NCBI GenBank assembly: GCA_017871115.1 | Contig: JAFCIZ010000005.1 | Coordinates: forward strand, 1,403,501 to 1,467,500 | Source: Cunninghamella blakesleeana | Taxonomy: Eukaryota > Mucoromycota > Mucoromycetes > Mucorales > Cunninghamellaceae | Direction of reading: 5' to 3' | Length of the DNA: 64,000 nt | In this document: positions 58,091 to 64,000 of the stretch, piece by piece | Position numbering within the stretch: position 1 is the first letter of the stretch | Layout: each line of letters opens with the position of its first letter | The notes under the pieces: generated by a model | The model's input: the letters and a program-made list of their open reading frames with translations, nothing else | The model's database searches: none | What the model was told of the DNA's origin: nothing | Position numbers and translations under genes: made by a program

Positions 58091-58866
58091 TCTTTCATTT
58101 AATACATGAATAAAAAGGAAAGTAAAAAATAATATAATCTAATTAAAAATACAGTGTCAAGTAATAAAAAAAGAAAAAGGAAAAAGAAAAGAAAAAGAAT
58201 GAGAAAAAAAAAAAAGGATTTATATTTTTGTCAAAAAATTGGCGGGTGCTGAATTTTTTTAGTTTTTCGAGCGAGTTTTTTTTTTTTGTTTTATGCCTCT
58301 CTTCTCCATTCAAACTCCATATATATTATATATTTAGAACAAAGTGTAACCCGCTTTTTTTTTTTATGTCATCTGCAAAAGAAAAAAAAAAACCTGTTTT
58401 TCAAAGTGAGAAATTATTGTATTACTTTTAAAAAAAAATCATACAAATACGTATTCCGAAATATGTATGATGATGATGATGATATATTTTTATTTTATTT
58501 TTGTTTCCTCTTTTTTACTATTTTGACATTTGTAATAAAACATATAATATAATAAATAATAATATATACAATAATATATATATAGAATGGATATGAGTTC
58601 TTATAAACTTAATAAAAGATGATGATAATGGATGATTATTATTAGCATTAATATGAGTATTCAATGTTGTGGCTGTTATCGTTGATGTTGCTAAAGTTGA
58701 AGTTGGTGTATGTAATGACATTCTTTTGTGAATAACGGGTAAAGTAGAGGATCGATAGCTTCTATATTAATAATAAATAAAAAAAAGAAGGAAATGGAAG
58801 AATGAGAACAAGAATGAGATCAAGTTTTTTTATTATTATTATTATTATTATTTTTCTTCTTATTAT
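58091..58866. other. Intergenic region holding a possible extra 3' exon of the phosphodiesterase
   Basis: 58091-58517 is homopolymer-rich flank of the RGS gene with no clear gene. On the minus strand, 58761-58518 is open, preceded by a good acceptor (AATATAG), and could be an alternative last exon of the phosphodiesterase: joined from 58871 it continues in frame as SYRSSTLPVIHKRMSLHT and ends in a hydrophobic stretch before a stop at 58520-58518. Confidence 0.45.
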
Positions 58867-60889
58867 TTACTTTGTTGGAGGAATATAACTAGGTTTTCTA
58901 AATATATCCACTCTATCCGAAACCAATGAATAACTTCTTAAACCTGATTGACAACGACCTTTTACTTTAAGATTTGATTTACCATTTAAATCCAAATGAT
59001 CGGGAATTGAAATAGTACCGGCAGCTACAGAAACACGCCTTTCATTTGAATGATGACTATTTTTTGATTTAGGTATAGGTAGTAAGCTATTAGGAAATTG
59101 ACGTTCTTGCAACCATTCTTGTTGCTGTTGAGTATTACTATTATTATCATGATAAGGATGACCATAAGGGTATTGGATAACTGACAACCTTTTATTATTT
59201 AATTTTGTTGTTGGATGAGGAGAAAGAGGCTGTTGTTGAGCTTTGATTTTCAACCACTCGTCGCGATTCTTTTCTAATGTTTCTAAAAAGATATAAGCAT
59301 CCGGTAATAAATTAGTTAAAGCCTCAAAATAAGGTCGAACTACTAAATCTCCAAACGTTAAACTTATATCTGGCTGTGTTGATAAATCACGATCCATTCC
59401 TGGTGATACATTCAATCCTGCTATTTTTTCACAATCCCCTTGCCTAAAAAATTCTTGTACGATTAAATCAGACCATTGTTTAGATATATTCCATGGCCGG
59501 ACTGTATTACTTATATCTGCTGCATGTAATAAAATAGATAAAAATTGTATACATTGATCCTCATCCAAAGAAGTTTGTATAATCATCATATCACTAGTAT
59601 TATTATTAGTGAGAATAGTATTAGGAGAGCTAATTTGAGTTGTTGTTTCACTATAAGGTGATGTTGTTGTGGTTATAGAAGAATTAAAAAAGCAAGAAGG
59701 AGATAAGGTCATGTTCGGTACAACCCATTGTGATGGCACATTTGGGTAAACAAGTTGAGATGATGTGTGATTGATAGCTGATGAAGGGGGTATTAATAAG
59801 TTAAAATAATCTGTATCGTCACTATTATTTTTGAGTGTGGATTGCGTAGTAGTATTAGGTGTATCATAACCACTTTTAAACGTTTGTTCTATACATTGTT
59901 GATATAATACTTCTTCAAGTAGACCAGCTTGTTCTTGTAAAGTATAATGATAAAGCATATCTGTTTGTAAAATTAATTTTTCTATTTGATAAATCCATTG
60001 TTGCTTCATTTCAGGTGACATTGTATTTACAAAATTAACATGTTTTTCTAGTAAAAGTGATTTGGTTAAATCTGATGAATATGCTTCCAAGACTGATTCA
60101 TTGTTGTATTTTATAGCAAGCTCTGTTTTAAAATTCACTTGATATATATTGTTATATCCTGGCTAAATAGAAGAATGAGAATAAAAAAAAGGTGTATAAG
60201 TCAATCATCTTTTCTATTACCATTTTCATTTTTTTTATTGTATATATATATATCTTTTTTTAAGGAGTAAAAAAAAAAAAAAAGCATTATAATTATTATC
60301 ATTACCATTATTATTATGATTCAATATAATAAATGAACGATAATAATAATTATAAAAAAAGGAGAAAGGAAGGAGAAAGAGAGATATGAAGTGGGTACTT
60401 ACATGACCAATATCATGGCATAAACCAGCAATAAGAAGAGCAGCAATATGTAGATTGGATAAATAATGATTCGCATTTAATTTTGTTAACATGTAATAGA
60501 TAACAAAAACTATATCTACAGCATGGTAAAATGAATGATAAGGTGCATTTAAATAAGCTGTATCAACATCAATTAGAAAGTCAAGTAATTCAGATGGTGT
60601 TATTTGTAAAGTATCTAAACATCCTAATCGAGTAAAGATCCCTAATAGATAACCATATATATCCACTCGTCCGAGACTTAGTACATTAAAATCTAGCCCA
60701 ATATCTAATTCTTTATTATCTAGCCAACGCAATAATTGCTATATATAAATGTTTAAAGTTTATAAAAGAAAAATTAATTAAGTGAATTAATACAGTTTAT
60801 GTTTAATTTAATTCTATTTCTAAAATATTTACTCGTTCAATTGTAAATAAATCTTCTACAGATAATGCATTATGCTTCAATAAAAGCAT
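58867..60889 (-). CDS. Cyclic nucleotide phosphodiesterase, class I (cAMP, Pde2-like)
   Basis: Three minus-strand exons (60889-60833, 60738-60403, 60162-58867) give 562 aa. Class I PDEs hydrolyse cAMP/cGMP with two metal ions. Seen: DIYGYLLGIFTRLGCLDTL and the signature NAPYHSFYHAVDIVF with its first metal His; LLIAGLCHDIGH then PGYNN across intron 2, the HD motif; NNESVLEAYSSDLTKSLL; HAADISNTVRPW with the later metal Asp; and EFFRQGDCEKIAGLNVSPGMDR. Between the HD and HAADISN segments there is a Ser/Thr/Asn-rich insertion of about 100 residues, usual in fungal enzymes with low-complexity habits but large. The C-terminal region after the catalytic domain is basic, with a possible kinase site (RRVSVA). 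The stop at 58869-58867 overlaps a GTAAAT donor, so an alternative spliced C-terminus using 58761-58518 is possible. Likely role: lowering cAMP to limit protein kinase A. Confidence 0.9.
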
Positions 60890-61859
60890 TATTATTATAT
60901 TTATAAAAAAAAAAAGAAAGAAATAACAAATAAAGAGAATAAAAACACGTAATAACAAAATAAGTTTAAGTTTTTTAAAAAAGAAAAAAGGTAAAAAAGA
61001 AAATAGAAGGAAAGAAGAAAAAAAAAAAAGAAAGAAAGGTGGTTTTAAAAAAAATAAAAATTACTTCTATGCGAATTTAAATCCAGACATGTTTTTTGAT
61101 TTCCACCCCTTTTTTTTAAAAAAGAGCAGTAGAGTGGTCATTGCTCTTTTCTTTCAATATTTATTAAATGAGAGGATAAATAAATACAAAGTCCTTTTAT
61201 ACTAAATATGGATGATGACGGTGATTTTATATCTATTTCCAATTATGAATAATATTTTTTTTTAGGTGTTTTTAATATTAAATAAAATATTTATAAATGT
61301 AACAAATGTTATATTAATCATTAATTTATTGCATTTTATTATAAGTCGTTATTTAAAAAATATTATATGAAAGTTTAATTATTATTATATTAAAAGTTAG
61401 TTTATTAGTATTACTTTGAGATTAAAAGATTGGGAGATCGATAGACTGAGAGAAAAGATGAGAAAATAAATAAATATATATTATAAAAAAAAAAAAGATT
61501 TAAATAGTTGATAGTGGGAATATATATATTAATATGTATGTATATTTATATTATCATATGAGAGCCAATTATATATATAAAAAATAATAATAAAAAAGAC
61601 AATAGACTCTTTTAATAAGTCGTTCCAGAATGTGGATTTAATTCAAAAAGTATAAGAAATTGGTGATGCCTAAATATGTTAGTGTAACCCAAACTCAAAT
61701 TTATGTTTCTCATTTTAAATATTTTTTGAATTTTAAATATTTTTTTTTTTTTTTCTTTTCTTCCTCTAATTTTTTTTCTCTTCTTCCTCTAATTTTTTTG
61801 CTTCTACCTTTCTCTCTCTTTTAATCATCTTTTAATTTATTTTTGAAAAAAACAATAAT
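60890..61859. promoter_or_regulatory. Divergent intergenic region, phosphodiesterase / LIM-RhoGAP
   Basis: 970 bp with an A/G-rich block next to the phosphodiesterase start (about 60905-61060) and a C/T-rich block (about 61740-61830, TTTTCTTTTCTTCCTC) ending at the LIM-RhoGAP ATG. These strand-asymmetric tracts fit two outward-facing promoters. No gene or RNA seen. Confidence 0.45.
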
Positions 61860-63762
61860 ATGGAAGAGAAAGCTTCCTGTGTTGGTTGTAGTCTTCCAAT
61901 CGAAGATGGATCTATTATTGCCTTCGGAGAAGCATTATTTCATTTGAATTGGTATTATAATAATAATATGTGTATTACATAAAATGGGAAATAAATATTA
62001 TTCTTGATTCACTTACTTTCTTTATTTATTATTATTATTATTAGCTTTGTTTGTACTAAATGTAGTAAACCTGTAGACTGTAACGCTAATTTATTACTAT
62101 TAACTGATGGTCGTCCTGTTTGCGAAGATTGTTCTTATGTTTGTACTTTATGTAAAAATATTATTCATGATGAAGCTATTATGACTGGTAAGCTTTCTTA
62201 TATAACTTAACATGACTCTATATTTTTCTCTTTTAATAATAATATTTCTATTTCTATTTATTTATTTGTTTTGAATCATTTAGGCGAAGAAGTATATCAT
62301 GCTGATTGTTTTAAATGTGTATCTTGTAATGAAACAATCACCGATCTTATATTCACTCCAACTAGCAAAGTAATATAATAATAAAATATGTGTATGTATA
62401 TATATTGGATGGTTTAGTTATTTACATTTATATTCATATATAGGGTATCTTTTGTACACCATGTTATGAAAAAAGAAGAGCAGAAAAACAAAAAAGAAGA
62501 GAAAAAAGACAACAACAAAAATTATATACTACATTAGAACCAGTATCAAACGATAAATATACCCGTGGTAGTTCATTAGATGTATCTTCGCCTTCACCTA
62601 TTCAACCTAGACCTTCAAGATCTGAAAATATACATAGTAAATCTACAAATAATACAACTACAACTACATCTCCATCATCCACACTTTCTCCTGTAACAAA
62701 CAATGCAAAAAGAAAATCATCAAGATTATCTCGATTAGATTTTTCATCGGATTTCCCAAGTTTAAATCTTTCCTTTTTTGAAAATGATTCAGTGGATATC
62801 CTTAATCTAACAAGCTCTTTAGGTGCTAATTTATCTTTGAATAACAATAATAACAGTAATAATAGTAATAGTAATAGTAATACTTATTTATCATCTTTAA
62901 ATTCAAATAAATTAACAACATCAGCGTCAACCTCAGCATTATCATCTTATCAATATAACAACAATAATAAACCAATGCCTGTACCACCATCATTACCATC
63001 TTCATCTTCATTATCATCCATTTCTACATCATCAAAAAACGTTTCTTCAACTATTAACCGTGCTTCGGATATGTTACGTTCTTCTTTAAATTTCTTTGAT
63101 TTCCCAAATCCTCCTGATAGATCAAATAGTTTGGATGATGCTCAAAAATCTCCTGAACAATTAGAAGCTGAACTAAAACAGTCTAAAAAAAAACTAGCAG
63201 CTATGGAATTAAATTTTAATAAAATAAAGGTAACTATTAACAATAAGAGCATTTATTACAATATATTTAAAGATAAAATTAAAAGGAATGAATGAATCAA
63301 ATACAATATATTCATTGGCTTTTTTTTTTTCCTTGATTTATTTATATATGTTTAGGATGCAAGTCAACGTGCTTTAGATGAATTTTCAAAAGCAAAAGAG
63401 GAATTTGGAAGAGAATCGGAGTTAAGACAACAACATGAAGCATCTATTGCTCAATTAAGACGACAATTGGTTTTAATTCAACAAATGCATTCTCGTCGTG
63501 AAACCTTTTTACCTTTAAATCAAGCAGAAATGGAAAGCGTAGCCCAAATTAGAGTAGATTTGGATATGACTTGTAATGAATTAAGAAAACATTGTGATCG
63601 TTTAGCTACTGATATTGAAAGTTTTGTTCAACAAAAGCAAGCTGGTCTTGTTAGGTAAAAAAAAAAAAAAAAAAAAAAAAAATAGAAATAAGGGGGAGTA
63701 ATTTTTTTAAAAAATAAAATAAAAATAATATAAGATAAAAAGGACTAGTATTTTTATATTAA

Positions 63763-63799
<37 letters not shown>

Positions 63800-64000
63800 A
63801 GTGACCCTGTTTCCCATTTACATGAACAACAAAGATCATTATTAGCTGAAATCAATATGTTAAAAAAGGAAAAGGAATCACTTCGTACAGAAACAACAGG
63901 ATTAACAAAATTAAGGGATGATGTAATTACAGATATGATTATGTTGAATACCAAAATTGCTGAATTATCCGAAATGAATAACAATTTATCTAGAAGAGTC
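61860..64000 (+). CDS. LIM-domain Rho GTPase-activating protein, 5' part (Rga1/Rga2-like)
   Basis: Exons 61860-61951, 62045-62187, 62284-62369, 62444-63229, 63356-63654 and 63802 to the window edge; the gene is cut off. Two LIM zinc-binding domains are complete: CVGCSLPIEDGSIIAF to LHxx-type FHLNCFVCTKC, then CEDCSYVCTLCKNIIHDEAI, YHADCFKCVSCNETI and IFCTPCYEKR. A basic stretch (KRRAEKQKRREKRQQQK) and a Ser/Asn-rich region follow, then a long heptad-bearing coiled coil starting at PEQLEAELKQSKKKLAAMEL and continuing through DASQRALDEFSKAKEEFGRE and LLAEINMLKKEKESLRTE. LIM-LIM-coiled coil is the N-terminal plan of fungal Rga1/Rga2 RhoGAPs, which switch off Cdc42/Rho at growth sites; the catalytic RhoGAP domain would lie beyond 64000 and is inferred, not seen. 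Confidence 0.82.

Overview
The window reads as nuclear DNA of an early-diverging filamentous fungus, most likely Mucoromycota (Mucorales-like). It is very AT-rich, most genes are cut by many short introns (GT...AG), intergenic DNA is full of A/T runs, TA microsatellites and AAT repeats, and many proteins carry Asn, Gln and Ser/Thr tracts. The gene set is fungal: WOPR regulator, Cch1 calcium channel, ERT1-type Zn2Cys6/PAS factor, Med16, Endo-M-like GH85 enzyme (Endo-M is known from Mucor hiemalis), HIS1. Exon models were assembled by hand from splice signals, reading phase and remembered family sequences; every complete multi-exon model sums to a whole number of codons.

Layout. 1-5.1 kb: start of an unidentified minus gene, a WOPR transcription factor (minus), and an intronless orphan with F-box/ankyrin-like character and foreign-looking codon use (plus). 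5.1-20.1 kb (plus): UBP14/USP5 deubiquitinase, a 22-exon voltage-gated calcium channel (CCH1 family), a mitochondrial NAD+-type carrier. 20.8-31.9 kb (minus): GH85 endo-beta-N-acetylglucosaminidase, mitochondrial uS2, Mediator subunit 16, Hst2/SIRT2-type sirtuin. 32.1-37.5 kb (plus): an almost intact non-LTR retrotransposon 173 bp upstream of the sirtuin start codon. 37.5-41.7 kb: gene-poor, with one GC-richer island that has Pol III-like boxes. 41.7-47.4 kb: AAAP amino-acid transporter, phytochelatin synthase (minus), RACK1/Cpc2. 49.3-55.6 kb: HIS1 (minus), a second mitochondrial carrier (minus), ERT1-like factor (plus). 57.3-64 kb: RGS protein (minus), class I cAMP phosphodiesterase (minus), and the 5' part of a LIM-domain RhoGAP (plus) that runs off the window.

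There is no operon-like organisation; neighbours are mostly unrelated housekeeping or signalling genes. The RGS protein and the phosphodiesterase sit side by side and could both damp G-protein/cAMP signalling, but that pairing may be chance.

Most notable: a probable U12-type AT-AC intron in the calcium channel; the intronless orphan gene; a 12-nt micro-exon in HIS1; the young-looking LINE with one frameshift; and the unexplained GC-rich island after the LINE. I found no CRISPR array, no rRNA and no convincing tRNA.
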